Assembly: GCF_014698335.1 (NCBI RefSeq)
Contig: NZ_JACJSV010000025.1
Coordinates: 1 to 56,707 of the forward strand
DNA length: 56,707 nt
Source: Microcystis viridis FACHB-1342
GTDB taxonomy: Bacteria; Cyanobacteriota; Cyanobacteriia; Cyanobacteriales; Microcystaceae
Direction: 5' to 3'
In this document: positions 33,308-42,655 of the stretch, in pieces
Layout of the letters: every line of letters begins with the position of its first letter
How positions within the stretch are numbered: position 1 is the first letter of the stretch
Notes under the pieces: model-generated
What the model saw: the letters and a program-made list of their open reading frames with translations, nothing else
Told to the model about the DNA's origin: nothing
Databases searched by the model: none
Made by a program: the position numbers and the translations under genes

Positions 33308-34159
33308 ATGCGACGAGTATCGGAATCAGTCAAGGGTTTGAAACCCGACAAAAAAGCGAAAATATCGAAAAAATTATTATTTTATCTGGTTTTAGGGCTT
33401 CTAGCTCTTATTTTAGTCCTTACTATCGGACCAATTATCGGCCATCCTCTGGAAAGAGCAATCTCGATCATCGAAAATAGCTATCAGCAATGGTTAGATC
33501 GACAAGATACAAACAATCCTCTAGTTTTACTGCCCCTAGCTTTTTTGGGTGGCGTAATTGCCAGCATATCTCCCTGTATTCTGGCACTATTGCCCGTTAA
33601 CCTCAGCTATATCGGCACCCTGAAAATAGAATCTCGTTGGGATGCCTTCAGCAAAGCAGGTTTATTTGTCCTAGGAGCGGTGACAATTTTAAGTCTTTTT
33701 GGTTTAGTTTCTTCCTTTGCCGGGACGGTAATGGTGGAGTACCGAGGTTATATTAATATTGTTGTCGGTTTGATTATGGCGGTCATGGGTCTGTGGTTAT
33801 TGGGAGTAATTAAGCTACCTTTACCGCAAATGAACTTAAATCTCCCCCAAGCAGGCCCCTACGGAGTCGGATTAACTTTTGCTCTTGTTAGCTCTCCCTG
33901 TGCTAGTCCTGTCCTCTTTGCTGTTTTGGCCGCCGCTGCCGCTACTGGTTCTCAAGTCCTCGGCACCCTGACCATGGTTAGTTATGCTCTTGGTTATACG
34001 ATTCTCATTTTCTTGGCCAGTTTATTTACTGGTCTAGCCAAACAAAGCCGGAATTTATTGCAACATTCCGAGACGATTATCCGTTTAGGTAGCGTGGCAC
34101 TGATGGCGACGGGAGCCTATTATTTAGTTACTGGTACTCAGTGGTTTATGGGCAGCTAA
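33308..34159 (+). CDS. CcdA/DsbD-like thiol-disulfide transport protein
   Basis: A 283-residue membrane protein with about seven helices. The two conserved Cys-Pro motifs lie in ASISPCILALLPVNLSYIG and LVSSPCASPVLFAVLAAAAA. These Cys residues shuttle electrons across the membrane from cytosolic thioredoxin (family knowledge). An extra N-terminal helix with a basic tail (residues 1-50) precedes the usual start. Gene order with the exported thioredoxin-like protein indicates one redox relay, possibly for c-type cytochrome or lumen protein maturation. Confidence 0.88.
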   Translation: MRRVSESVKGLKPDKKAKISKKLLFYLVLGLLALILVLTIGPIIGHPLERAISIIENSYQQWLDRQDTNNPLVLLPLAFLGGVIASISPCILALLPVNLSYIGTLKIESRWDAFSKAGLFVLGAVTILSLFGLVSSFAGTVMVEYRGYINIVVGLIMAVMGLWLLGVIKLPLPQMNLNLPQAGPYGVGLTFALVSSPCASPVLFAVLAAAAATGSQVLGTLTMVSYALGYTILIFLASLFTGLAKQSRNLLQHSETIIRLGSVALMATGAYYLVTGTQWFMGS

Positions 34160-34206
34160 GATGGTAACTCTAGAGGGGGAATGCCAAAAAAGCCGCCAGA
34201 TAAAAT

Positions 34207-35013
34207 TTATTTTTCTACCTTAACCCGTTGAGTAACGACAACAATCCCATCTCCTTGAATTAAAATCGCCGATAACCAACGATTTTCTGGTGTTGCCGGC
34301 GCTTTTACCCGCTTAAATAAACCGCCGGACTGTAATAATTCCAATTCTAGGGGATTTGTATTAATATAGCGCTCAATATCTACTTTCTCATCGATCGCCG
34401 CTCCAGCCAATAAATCATCCCCTAAAGGTTCGCGAACAATCACATCAAAATCAAATTCTTCACCCACTTTCACCCTTTCGGGAATTCTCACTTGAATACT
34501 GGGGGGATTTTTGCCAGTATTTAACTCAACTCTCTCGCTTAAAATCTCCTGATAAACCAGTTTATTACCCTGAAATTGTTGACGAGAACGAATCGTGGCA
34601 TTCATTCCCACCACTCGTCCCTGCACCTTTCCCGTCCCAGTAATTTTAGTAATTGTATTGGCCGTTAACTTGTCCCCGGAACGACTCCAAGATTCGAGGG
34701 TTGTGGTGTATTGTAGATTGTTATAACGTTCCCAAAAATGAGTTAAAGCTTTTTGAGTTTTTTCGTAGGTCAAACCATCGGAATTAGTAAATTTCGGACT
34801 ATAAAACTCCATCAATTGCTTGAGATCCCGCTCATTAGCGGCCGTTTCGATTTTGGAGATAAGGGTTTTTAAATTAGCCGGAGCAGTTTCTGGCTTTTCG
34901 GCCCGCAGACCGGTGGCAAGGGTCAAAGTTAACCCCAAACCTAACAGCAACGATAGGGAAAAATTGAGGGATTGACGAAAAAATTTATTGGGAATCGTGT
35001 TCAAGTTACGCAT
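34207..35013 (-). CDS. Exported NTF2-like protein
   Basis: A 268-residue protein. The N-terminus has a signal peptide (LNFSLSLLLGLGLTLTLATG, cleavage near LRA-EK). Residues 45-160 look like an NTF2/SnoaL-type fold (LISKIETAANERDLKQLMEF, then TYEKTQKALTHFWERYNNLQ). Residues 170-268 form a second beta domain (IQVRIPERVKVGEEFDFDVI). The function is unknown. It is divergent from murG, whose start lies only 78 bases away. Confidence 0.7.
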   Translation of the reverse strand: MRNLNTIPNKFFRQSLNFSLSLLLGLGLTLTLATGLRAEKPETAPANLKTLISKIETAANERDLKQLMEFYSPKFTNSDGLTYEKTQKALTHFWERYNNLQYTTTLESWSRSGDKLTANTITKITGTGKVQGRVVGMNATIRSRQQFQGNKLVYQEILSERVELNTGKNPPSIQVRIPERVKVGEEFDFDVIVREPLGDDLLAGAAIDEKVDIERYINTNPLELELLQSGGLFKRVKAPATPENRWLSAILIQGDGIVVVTQRVKVEK

Positions 35014-35090
35014 TAGTGATAGTTTGTGTAAGGATCGATAACTATGGTAGATTATTTCATTCTAGGGCTGAATTTACCCTCTCTCGAATT

Positions 35091-36164
35091 ATGGCACGCA
35101 CTCCAACCCGTCTCCTGATTGCCGCTAGTGGTACTGGTGGTCATTTATTTCCCGCTTTGGCCCTGGCCGAGCGTTTGCCGGATTACGAGATTGAATGGTT
35201 AGGAGTTCCAGACCGTCTGGAACAGTCCTTAGTTCCAAAAACCTATCCCCTGCACAGCATCCCGATTGAGGGATTTCAAACCCGTTTCGGGTTAAAAACT
35301 CTCAAGATTCTGTTCGGTCAACTGCGGGCCATTTGGCAAGTGCGTAATTTAATCAAAAAACGTCAGATAGCGGCAGTTTTTACCACCGGGGGTTATATTG
35401 CAGGCCCGACCATTTTAGCGGCTCGTTTAGCCAATATTCCTGTCATCCTACACGAATCTAACTACATACCGGGCAAAGTCACGAAAGTTCTCGGTCGCTG
35501 GTGCGATACGGTTGCCCTCGGTTTTCAGGGAACCGCCAGCTATTTACCCGGCACTCGCACCACTTGGGTTAGTACGCCTGTACGAGAGCAGTTTCTCATT
35601 CCCCAGTCCCTAGATTTACCGATTCCAGAGGATGCTTTTTTAATTGTCGTTGCCGGTGGTTCTCAAGGGGCCGTGGCTCTTAATCAAATTGTCCGGCAAA
35701 GCGCTCCCCAATGGTTAGAAAAAGGCATTTATATCGTGCATCTCACGGGAGAAAACGACCCCGAAGCGGATAGTTTGCGCCATTCTAACTATTTTTCCCG
35801 GCCTTTTTACGACAATATGGCGGGATTATGGCAAAGAGCTAATCTGGCTATCAGTCGCTCCGGTGCCGGCACTTTAACAGAATTAGCGATCACTTGTACG
35901 CCTTCGATTTTAATTCCCTATCCTTTTGCTGCCGAAGACCATCAGTTCTACAATGCCAAAGTTTTCGCCGAAGCTCAAGCCGCTTATCTTTATCGTCAAA
36001 ATGAGTTAACTGCTCAGTTTTTAGGCGAATTAGTCCTCGATTTATGGTCTAATCCCGAAAAATTGGCCGCCATGGCTCAACAAGCTTCTCATCTAGCTAT
36101 TAGTGATAGTGCCGATTTATTAGCCGATTTGTTGAGAAGAAAGAGTCAAAAAGATAGTTTTTGA
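35091..36164 (+). CDS. murG: Lipid II synthase MurG (N-acetylglucosaminyltransferase)
   Basis: This GT-B enzyme adds GlcNAc to lipid I on the inner face of the membrane, the last cytoplasmic step of peptidoglycan synthesis. Started at ATG 35091 it has 357 residues, the family length; an in-frame ATG 75 bases upstream adds a non-homologous tail. Signatures are LLIAASGTGGHLFPALALAE near the N-terminus, VFTTGGYIAGPTILAA, ILHESNYIPG, and the UDP-binding part AISRSGAGTLTELAITCTPS and PYPFAAEDHQFYNA. The end overlaps the convergent Uma2 gene by 19 bases. Confidence 0.95.
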   Translation: MARTPTRLLIAASGTGGHLFPALALAERLPDYEIEWLGVPDRLEQSLVPKTYPLHSIPIEGFQTRFGLKTLKILFGQLRAIWQVRNLIKKRQIAAVFTTGGYIAGPTILAARLANIPVILHESNYIPGKVTKVLGRWCDTVALGFQGTASYLPGTRTTWVSTPVREQFLIPQSLDLPIPEDAFLIVVAGGSQGAVALNQIVRQSAPQWLEKGIYIVHLTGENDPEADSLRHSNYFSRPFYDNMAGLWQRANLAISRSGAGTLTELAITCTPSILIPYPFAAEDHQFYNAKVFAEAQAAYLYRQNELTAQFLGELVLDLWSNPEKLAAMAQQASHLAISDSADLLADLLRRKSQKDSF

Positions 36165-36736
36165 AACAAATCAGCCACGGGAAAAGTGAACCCCGGAACC
36201 ACATCTTCCCCCTCCAAAAAATCTCCTGATGTTAATAATCCCTGCGGTTCGTACCCGCAACGATAAACTAAAACATAGTGTTGACCTGGACTGATAACCC
36301 AGAGCAAACGAGTCCCATTGGCAAAATATTCGGCAATTTTGTCCTCGATTTCTGCCACTGTATTCCCTGGAGAGAGAATTTCTACCACTAAATCTGGCCC
36401 ACCTTCTAAAAAACCCGTCGGCAATTCTTCCAATTCTTGCAGACGTTCCTTGGCAAAAAAGGCTATATCAGGAGAACGTTTATTGCCATTTTTCATGGTA
36501 AAAGCAGTGCTGGAGTCTAATAATACCCCTAGTTTTCGAGATGTTACTAAAGCGAATAAAGCAGCACTTAAAATAATGGCAATATAACCGTGTAAAGCAC
36601 CAGAATTACCCAGATTAATTAACTCTCCCTTGACCAATTCGTAACGATTACCATCGTCAGGTAACGCCATAAACTCTGCATCAGTCCATACTTTTGTCTC
36701 TGGATTTTTAATCACATTAGTTTCTCGAATAGACAT
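36146..36736 (-). CDS. Uma2-family putative restriction-like nuclease
   Basis: A 196-residue protein of the DUF820/Uma2 family, greatly expanded in cyanobacteria. The PD-(D/E)xK-type core is visible: RYELVKGELINL, KRSPDIAFFAKERL, GPDLVVEILSPGN and EDKIAEYFANGTRLLWVI. The role is unknown; many copies sit near mobile DNA. Its 3' end overlaps murG on the other strand by 19 bases. Confidence 0.88.
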   Translation of the reverse strand: MSIRETNVIKNPETKVWTDAEFMALPDDGNRYELVKGELINLGNSGALHGYIAIILSAALFALVTSRKLGVLLDSSTAFTMKNGNKRSPDIAFFAKERLQELEELPTGFLEGGPDLVVEILSPGNTVAEIEDKIAEYFANGTRLLWVISPGQHYVLVYRCGYEPQGLLTSGDFLEGEDVVPGFTFPVADLFQKLSF

Positions 36737-36771
36737 AACTTATCCTCGGTAAATATTCACAAGTAAAACCC

Positions 36772-37632
36772 TTAAAGAATTTCCTGTAACATCCGATTGG
36801 CCTGGGAAGCGTAACCACCACCAAATAAATTAAAGTGATTGAGAATGTGGTAGAGATTGTAAAGAGTTTTGCGCTTTTGATAACCGGCATCGAGGGGGAA
36901 AACATCGTTATAACCCCGATAAAAAGCCGCCGGAAAACCGCCAAAAAGTTCCGTCATGGCTAAATCTACCTCCCGGTCTCCCCAATAGGTGGCAGGGTCT
37001 AAAATTACTGGTTCCCCATCGACGGTAATTGCCGCATTTCCCGACCACAAATCACCGTGGACGAGGGAGGGATGGGGTTGATGCTGACTCAAAATCTCGC
37101 TAATAGCGGGAATAACTTGATCCTCGTCGGGAAAATTGCCGCCGCGCTCCTTTGCAAGTCTTAATTGATAGCCAATACGCTGATGAGCGAAAAAATCCGC
37201 CCAATTGTTACTAATGGTATTAATCTGGGGAGTAGAACCAATGGTATTATTACAATGCCAACCAAAGCGATCGGATAAAGAAACTTGATGTAAATGAGCT
37301 AAATTTTGCCCCATTTTTTCCCAGCTTTGACTATCGCCACCACCGAATTCTAGCCACTCTAGCACTAAATAACTAGATTTATCGGCAATTCCCCAACAAA
37401 TTGGCTCTGGAACCCTGATAGTCTTGGTGGCGTGAATTTGCTTTAATCCTAAAGCTTCGGCTGCAAACATGGCCTCTTGGTTCGCTTGGTTAATCTTAAC
37501 GAAATAAATTAAACCATTGCCACTAACGGCATAACCCTGATTGATACAGCCACCACTAACGGGACGACTTTTCTCGATTTCAAAGGGTTTTTCCGTGGTT
37601 TGGGCAATATGTCGAGCAATTTGAGTCCACAT
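36772..37632 (-). CDS. Fructosamine-3-kinase family protein
   Basis: A 286-residue kinase of the aminoglycoside-phosphotransferase fold. RPVSGGCINQGYAVSG is the family N-terminal loop, FVKINQANQEAMFAAEALGL carries the ATP-binding Lys, SLVHGDLWSGNAAI the catalytic Asp, and VILDPATYWGDREVDLAMTE the metal site. These enzymes phosphorylate ketoamine (glycated) residues so that the adduct falls off, a repair reaction (family knowledge). It lies 35 bases upstream of the Uma2 gene on the same strand. The repeat array at 37634 follows its start. Confidence 0.9.
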   Translation of the reverse strand: MWTQIARHIAQTTEKPFEIEKSRPVSGGCINQGYAVSGNGLIYFVKINQANQEAMFAAEALGLKQIHATKTIRVPEPICWGIADKSSYLVLEWLEFGGGDSQSWEKMGQNLAHLHQVSLSDRFGWHCNNTIGSTPQINTISNNWADFFAHQRIGYQLRLAKERGGNFPDEDQVIPAISEILSQHQPHPSLVHGDLWSGNAAITVDGEPVILDPATYWGDREVDLAMTELFGGFPAAFYRGYNDVFPLDAGYQKRKTLYNLYHILNHFNLFGGGYASQANRMLQEIL

Positions 37633-37633
37633 A

Positions 37634-37736
37634 GGTTATCAGTTATCAGTTATCAGTTATCAGTTGTAAGTTATCAGTTGTAAGTTTTAAGTTATCAGTT
37701 ATCAGATGTAAGTTATCAGATGTAAGTTTTAAGTTA
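37634..37736. repeat. CAGTTAT / TAAGTTT heptamer array
   Basis: Interleaved GTTATCA, GTTGTAA, GATGTAA and GTTTTAA units, a degenerate version of the array at 26550. It fills the gap upstream of the fructosamine kinase gene. Confidence 0.8.
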
Positions 37737-37821
37737 ATTAGTTATTGATTTATTTATTTATCTTCATCTTTATCCCTGATTACTGTTCACTGATTACTGT
37801 TCACTGATTACTGATTACTGA

Positions 37822-39111
37822 TTACTGAATTGGTCTCACCACCACCACACCGTAAGCGTGGGGATTTAAATACTCTTGACAGGCATTTTGAATATCCTCT
37901 AAAGTGAGGGCTTCAATGTGTTGGGGATAACAAAAAGCTGGTTGTAAATCACCGATCTGAGTATGATAATAACCGTAAAGGTTGGCCCGATCGCTCGGTC
38001 TTTCATTGCTAAAAATAAACCGATTGGCCACTTGGGTTTTAACTCGTTCCAGTTCAGAAACTGTCACAGCTTCCTGTTGAATTCGTCCAATCTGTGCTAC
38101 CACCTCTCTCTCCACTTGCTCGATATTTTCCGAGGCTAATTGGGCCGACACGGAAAACACCCCTTGCACTGCTTGGGACATATTACTGGCAGTTATTTGG
38201 GAAACTAAGGCCTTTTCTTGGCGCAGAGACTGAAATAATCGCGATACCTTGCCCTGACCGAGAATAGCCGCTAAAACATCGAGAGGATAGGTTTTTTCTA
38301 AGTCTCTCAACCCCGGCACTTTCCAAAATAGGATTAAGCGGGCCTGCTGCAAATTTTCATCCTCGTATTCTTGACGGATAATCTCGTTAAAGGGAGCTTC
38401 GGGCTGTAGATTAGCGATAGGATGGGAAATAAGCCCAGAATTGCCCTTACTGCCTAAAGTATCTAGAGAATCGCTCACAATAGCCATTAAATCATCTACA
38501 GGTAAATTACCCACCACCGCCACCGTCATCCATTCGGGACGATACCAAGTCCGATGAAAATCGCGCATTTGTTGAGCAGTAAGATTTTCAATCACTGCCA
38601 TCGGACCCAACACCGGACGACGATAGGGTAAAACTTGAAAACAAGTCTCCATGGTGCGATAAAAAGTGCGACGACGGGGATTATCCTGAGAACGACGAAT
38701 TTCCTCTAAAATAACCTGTCTTTCCCGCTCAAAAGCTTCATCAGGGATTAAAGCGTCTAAAACCACTTCTAGCTGCAGCGGGGCCAGATGGGCGAAGTCC
38801 TGCGGGGCAGTGGTAATGTAATAATGGGTGTATTCTTGGCTAGTAGCGGCATTAGTCACCGCTCCCCTCGATTCGATCGCCCGTTCAAATTCACCACTGT
38901 CTAAGTTACGGGTTCCCTTAAAAACCATGTGTTCAAGAAAATGAGCCATCCCATTGATCTGATCCGATTCTAAGGCCGAGCCGACCTGCAGCCAAACATT
39001 GAGGTTAACCGCTTCTACCGGTTGACTTTCGGCAATAATCGTTAAACCATTAGCAAGACGGTGCAGAATCGGAGTGTTAAGTGTGGCAGGTTTCCCTAGG
39101 ATAGCCGTCAT
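37822..39111 (-). CDS. M16-family zinc metallopeptidase
   Basis: A 429-residue processing-peptidase-like enzyme. The inverted zinc motif HxxEH is in MAHFLEHMVFKGTRNL, and the third ligand Glu lies in the segment GAVTNAATSQEYTHYYI or just downstream (QLEVVLDALI). PRRRTFYRTMETCFQVLPYR follows the catalytic half. The C-terminal half is the non-catalytic M16 lobe (LRDLEKTYPLDVLAAILGQG). Full length, cytoplasmic. Cyanobacteria usually carry two adjacent M16 genes; here only one is present. Confidence 0.92.
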   Translation of the reverse strand: MTAILGKPATLNTPILHRLANGLTIIAESQPVEAVNLNVWLQVGSALESDQINGMAHFLEHMVFKGTRNLDSGEFERAIESRGAVTNAATSQEYTHYYITTAPQDFAHLAPLQLEVVLDALIPDEAFERERQVILEEIRRSQDNPRRRTFYRTMETCFQVLPYRRPVLGPMAVIENLTAQQMRDFHRTWYRPEWMTVAVVGNLPVDDLMAIVSDSLDTLGSKGNSGLISHPIANLQPEAPFNEIIRQEYEDENLQQARLILFWKVPGLRDLEKTYPLDVLAAILGQGKVSRLFQSLRQEKALVSQITASNMSQAVQGVFSVSAQLASENIEQVEREVVAQIGRIQQEAVTVSELERVKTQVANRFIFSNERPSDRANLYGYYHTQIGDLQPAFCYPQHIEALTLEDIQNACQEYLNPHAYGVVVVRPIQ

Positions 39112-39226
39112 TCTTTATTAGTCCTCGGTAATCACTCTGGCAAAGATTGTCCCTTTTCTCTATTGTAGTCCCAGACTTTCAGAGCGCAAACAAGATCAGG
39201 TGTTGGGTGTTAGGATTCAGGAGGCA

Positions 39227-39312
39227 ATAGGCAATAGGCAATGGGCAATGGGCCGCTTTATCCTCCCCACACCCCACACCCCACACCCCACACCCCACAC
39301 CCCACACCCCAC
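39227..39312. repeat. CAATAGG and CACCCCA heptamer arrays
   Basis: GCAATAGGCAATAGGCAATG units followed by about six ACACCCC units, upstream of the 6S RNA promoter. Confidence 0.8.
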
Positions 39313-39350
39313 TTCCCACTTCCCCTCTTGCCTCTGAGAAAAAAAAATGC

Positions 39351-39356
39351 TACGAT
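39351..39356 (+). promoter_or_regulatory. -10 box of the 6S RNA gene
   Basis: TACGAT lies about ten bases before the proposed RNA start. No clear -35 box; the upstream sequence is a heptamer array. Confidence 0.4.
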
Positions 39357-39366
39357 AAAACTAAAT

Positions 39367-39550
39367 CGGGCTTCTACGTTGGTGACTGCCTTTCAAGTTT
39401 TTTGATCTATGCTTGATTGTGATAAGGGAGCAAATAACCAATCCGTGTGGTAGTAAACCGAGCTTGTACTCGGAAACAGAAACGCGGAATATAAGTTCCC
39501 ACCTGGTTAACCCAGGTCATAAACTTAGGTAAAACGGCGTAGCGGTCTTT
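39367..39550 (+). ncRNA. ssaA: Probable 6S RNA
   Basis: A ~184-nt stretch can fold into the 6S architecture. There is an apical hairpin CCGAG/CTCGG (39459-39473), a stem CCGTGT/ACGCGG, a stem GGGAGC/GTTCCC, then an open central bubble whose 3' strand carries its own hairpin ACCTGG/CCAGGT (39501-39516), and a closing stem formed by CTACGTT...GACTGCC with AACGGCGTAGCGGTC. The size agrees with the ~185 nt of cyanobacterial 6S RNA. 6S RNA mimics an open promoter and holds the sigma-70 RNA polymerase (family knowledge). I identified it by structure, not alignment. The rest of 39112-39751 has no coding frame. Confidence 0.6.
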
Positions 39551-39751
39551 TCAAGTTTTTCGAGCATATATAGGCCAAATTATGGGGAGATTTCCTGTAC
39601 TTCCTTAGTTTTGCCCTCTTGGTTGGTCAAAAAAGCCAGTATCTATATTTTTTTCTAGGGTAAAGACTGCTATTTTCGGTAACGCTTGTCACCGCTAAAT
39701 TGTGACAATCCGGACTACACTAGGGAGAAATTTATGAATTATTGTTAAGCA

Positions 39752-41131
39752 ATGACTGAAAAACAGCCAAGAGTTGTTATCATAGGCGGCGGATTTGCGG
39801 GTTTATACACGGCCAAAGCCCTAAAAAACGCCCCCGTTCATGTTACCCTCATCGATAAGCGAAATTTCCATCTTTTTCAGCCCCTCCTCTATCAAGTCGC
39901 TACTGGGGCGCTATCTCCGGCCGATATCTCCTCACCTTTGCGCTTAATCCTACGGGGTCATGACAATACAGATATTCTCCTCGATCATGCCATAGATATA
40001 GATCCAGTCAAGGGAGAAGTGATCTTGGAAGATCACCCACCGATCGCCTACGATCAATTAGTTATTGCCACGGGAGTCAGTCATCACTATTTTGGCAATG
40101 AACAATGGCAGCCCTACGCTCCAGGGTTAAAAACCATTGAAGATGCAGTAGAAATGCGTCGTCGCATCTATCTTGCTTTCGAGAAGGCCGAGAAAGAAAT
40201 CGATGCCGAAAAGCGGCAAGCTTTATTAACTTTTGTTATTGTCGGTGGTGGACCGACGGGGGTAGAATTAGCAGGAGCGATCGCAGAAATTGCCCACGGT
40301 GCGCTTAGGTCTGATTTTCACCAGATTAACCCCACAGAAGCGAAAATTTTGCTTTTAGAAGGGATGGAGCGGGTATTACCTCCCTATGCGCCCGATTTAT
40401 CCGCTAAAGCTGCCGCTTCTCTCATAAAATTAGGGGTGACAGTGCAAACTAACAGCATCGTTACCAATATTGTTGAAGGTTGTGTCACCGTCCGTCAGGG
40501 AGAAAAAACCACAGAAATCGCGGCCGAGACAATTTTATGGGCAGCGGGGGTAAAAGCATCGAGAATGGGGCGAATTTTGGCCGAAAGAACCGGGGTAAAT
40601 CTCGATCGCGTCGGACGGGTAATCGTTGAACCCGATTTAAGTATCGCCGGTTATGCCAATATTTTTGTGATCGGGGATCTGGCTAATTTTGCCCATCAGG
40701 GAGATAAACCTTTACCCGGAATTGCCCCCGTGGCCATGCAGGAGGGCGAATATCTGGCTAATTTATTAATTTCTCGCCTAAAAGGGCAAAGTATTAAACC
40801 TTTTCATTATATCGATCGAGGTAGTCTGGCAGTGATCGGCCAAAATGCGGCCGTGGTTGATTTGGGATTTGTCAAGTTTTCTGGGTTTATCGCTTGGTTA
40901 GTCTGGGTTTGGGCTCATATTTACTATCTGATCGAATTTGATAATAAATTAGTGGTGATGGTGCAATGGGGTTGGAATTATTTTACCCGCGGTCGTGGTG
41001 CTCGTTTGATTACGGGAGAGGGGCAGAATTTAGCCTCGGGACAATTGCCGCAAAATAACAGCCAAAATAATAATAATCTGGCCGTTTCTAACCAGACGGA
41101 AACTCTCTCTCCACCGATTGTGAAAGTGTGA
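39752..41131 (+). CDS. Type II NAD(P)H dehydrogenase (NDH-2)
   Basis: A 459-residue flavoprotein. The first dinucleotide fold is VVIIGGGFAGLYTAKAL (FAD), then RNFHLFQPLLYQVATGALSP, a hallmark of NDH-2, and a second fold FVIVGGGPTGVELAGAIAE (NADH). VIGDLANFAHQGDKPLPGIA binds the flavin end, and AMQEGEYLANLL follows. The C-terminus (FIAWLVWVWAHIYYLIEF) would sit on the membrane. It passes electrons from NAD(P)H to quinone without pumping protons. Cyanobacteria have up to three (ndbA, ndbB, ndbC); I cannot say which this is. Confidence 0.92.
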   Translation: MTEKQPRVVIIGGGFAGLYTAKALKNAPVHVTLIDKRNFHLFQPLLYQVATGALSPADISSPLRLILRGHDNTDILLDHAIDIDPVKGEVILEDHPPIAYDQLVIATGVSHHYFGNEQWQPYAPGLKTIEDAVEMRRRIYLAFEKAEKEIDAEKRQALLTFVIVGGGPTGVELAGAIAEIAHGALRSDFHQINPTEAKILLLEGMERVLPPYAPDLSAKAAASLIKLGVTVQTNSIVTNIVEGCVTVRQGEKTTEIAAETILWAAGVKASRMGRILAERTGVNLDRVGRVIVEPDLSIAGYANIFVIGDLANFAHQGDKPLPGIAPVAMQEGEYLANLLISRLKGQSIKPFHYIDRGSLAVIGQNAAVVDLGFVKFSGFIAWLVWVWAHIYYLIEFDNKLVVMVQWGWNYFTRGRGARLITGEGQNLASGQLPQNNSQNNNNLAVSNQTETLSPPIVKV

Positions 41132-41183
41132 AAAAATAGCCGTGATTATCTAGTTATCAGTTAGCAGGTAAGAACAATCGATC

Positions 41184-41438
41184 ATGAAAATAGAACATCC
41201 TAACAGTCTAGAAATTACCCCAGAGGAAAGCCAAGAATTAGAATATTTACGAGTTACAATTGAACGAGCGATCCAAGATGGTGTGATCACAAGAATAGAA
41301 TTTGAATCGATTAAAACAATCATGTTTTCTAATAAGAAAAATAATCCCGACCAAATCCTCCGGCAAGTGACACTCTATCGCCATTTAGTCGTTGAAAAAA
41401 TGAATAATGGCGAACTAATTTTTGAATCTCCCCAATAG
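41184..41438 (+). CDS. Small hypothetical protein
   Basis: An 84-residue protein from ATG 41184, helical and charged (EITPEESQELEYLRVTIERA, then RQVTLYRHLVVEKMNNGELI). No family recognised. It follows NDH-2 by 52 bases in the same direction, and may be co-transcribed. Confidence 0.65.
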   Translation: MKIEHPNSLEITPEESQELEYLRVTIERAIQDGVITRIEFESIKTIMFSNKKNNPDQILRQVTLYRHLVVEKMNNGELIFESPQ

Positions 41439-41559
41439 GGCGAAATTCCTTTTTTAGCTATTTAGTACAAATGCTCAAACTTTCTTTCCCTTCTTCCCAC
41501 TCCCCACTATCCTATACCTTTTAAACGGGATTTAGTAAGTAGCTAGACACAATTAATTA

Positions 41560-41771
41560 GGGCTTGCGGCAAAAAGTACGGGCGAAGCATTCGGATAGAA
41601 AATCTACGATTTCACCGATAGGTTATGCCCAAATGCTTCGCCCCTACAGGACTCGGGCTGATGAAGACGCAAGGTTTTTAACGACAATTCTCTCAAAATC
41701 TTGCACCTGTTTCGCGAGAAAAGCCATAAAACTCTTACGTTGCCTACATTTCACATTTATTCAGCAAGCCC
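41560..41771. mobile_element. MITE, subfamily 2, copy D
   Basis: The 212-bp element starts GGGCTTGCGGCAAAAAG and ends TTTATTCAGCAAGCCC. TAATTA flanks both sides (41554-41559 and 41772-41777). The core carries GCGAAGCATTCGGATAGAAA and is shared with 48240-48453 and 50052-50260. It is inserted into a copy of a second repeat (flanks AAGTAGCTAGACACAATTAATTA and ACATATCTAAAC match the end of the element at 56366-56486). Confidence 0.85.
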
Positions 41772-41823
41772 TAATTATACATATCTAAACACCTCTTGCC
41801 TTTTGCCTCCGGCCTTTATTAGC

Positions 41824-42465
41824 TTATTCTTTTTTGTCGCTACCCGGAAAAGCTCGACCTTGAATATTTTCTAAAGCTGAAACTGCCGCCCTGGAACCGG
41901 CGATAATATCCCGTTCTTCTCCCCCTAAATATAAGCGGCCAAAACTGCCCACGGAAGTAACGTGTAGGATATTAATTAAAGCAGCTTTTTCGGCCTGATT
42001 AGCGGCTAGGGAAGCGTAGGCGGCCGGTTGCACTTCTAAAACGTATAAAGTCTGTCCTGCCATTAACATCATACCCCGAGAACTACGGTTAATTAATTGG
42101 GCTTGGTAAGCGTCAATGTTGCGAATAATTTGGCTAGAGACAATTTGCGGTTTCAGACAATCGCGCTGACTAACGCCTAAATACTGCAAAATTGCCTGGC
42201 CGGCCGCCCTGACCTCTCCCTGACTGCTAGAATGGAGTTCTAAGAGTCCGTAGAGTCGTTCTACGAATAGAACCCCCGGACGAACCACGGCGGATTTGAG
42301 GGCAATATCGGTGATGCGATTAATCTCGATGCCGGGGGAAATTTCAATCCAGAGGGAAGCATCCCCGGGTAAGGGTAAAAATCCTTGGGCGACTGTACCG
42401 ATGTAAGCGGCGTGTTGAAGCTGTAAATTGTCAAGATAAACGTAACTGCGAAGTTCTACACCCAA
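41824..42465 (-). CDS. ccmP: Carboxysome tandem-BMC shell protein
   Basis: Started at TTG 42465 the protein has 213 residues and begins (M)[20 protein letters not shown], the usual CcmP start; GGGAGA lies about ten bases upstream. Another TTG 33 bases further up would add 11 residues. It contains two BMC domains (about 1-100 and 105-200), with [20 protein letters not shown] and [20 protein letters not shown]. CcmP forms a double-layered trimer with a gated pore in the beta-carboxysome shell, thought to pass larger metabolites such as RuBP and 3-PGA (family knowledge). It is a satellite gene, away from the main ccm operon. Confidence 0.93.
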   Translation of the reverse strand: MGVELRSYVYLDNLQLQHAAYIGTVAQGFLPLPGDASLWIEISPGIEINRITDIALKSAVVRPGVLFVERLYGLLELHSSSQGEVRAAGQAILQYLGVSQRDCLKPQIVSSQIIRNIDAYQAQLINRSSRGMMLMAGQTLYVLEVQPAAYASLAANQAEKAALINILHVTSVGSFGRLYLGGEERDIIAGSRAAVSALENIQGRAFPGSDKKE

Positions 42466-42655
42466 GCTAATTTCTCCCTCTTTCTGTCCTCTAGCCAATC
42501 CCCATGCAAACCCCGGAGCGACGATTAATCAATCCTTAATTAGGGCTTAGGCATTACCATCTTTCACTATAGTATAGAATTGGTGGCCTTTAAATTTGCC
42601 TGATAGAAAGGGTAAAAAACTATAATTATGGGGACAAACTCAGGGAAAAACCAGC

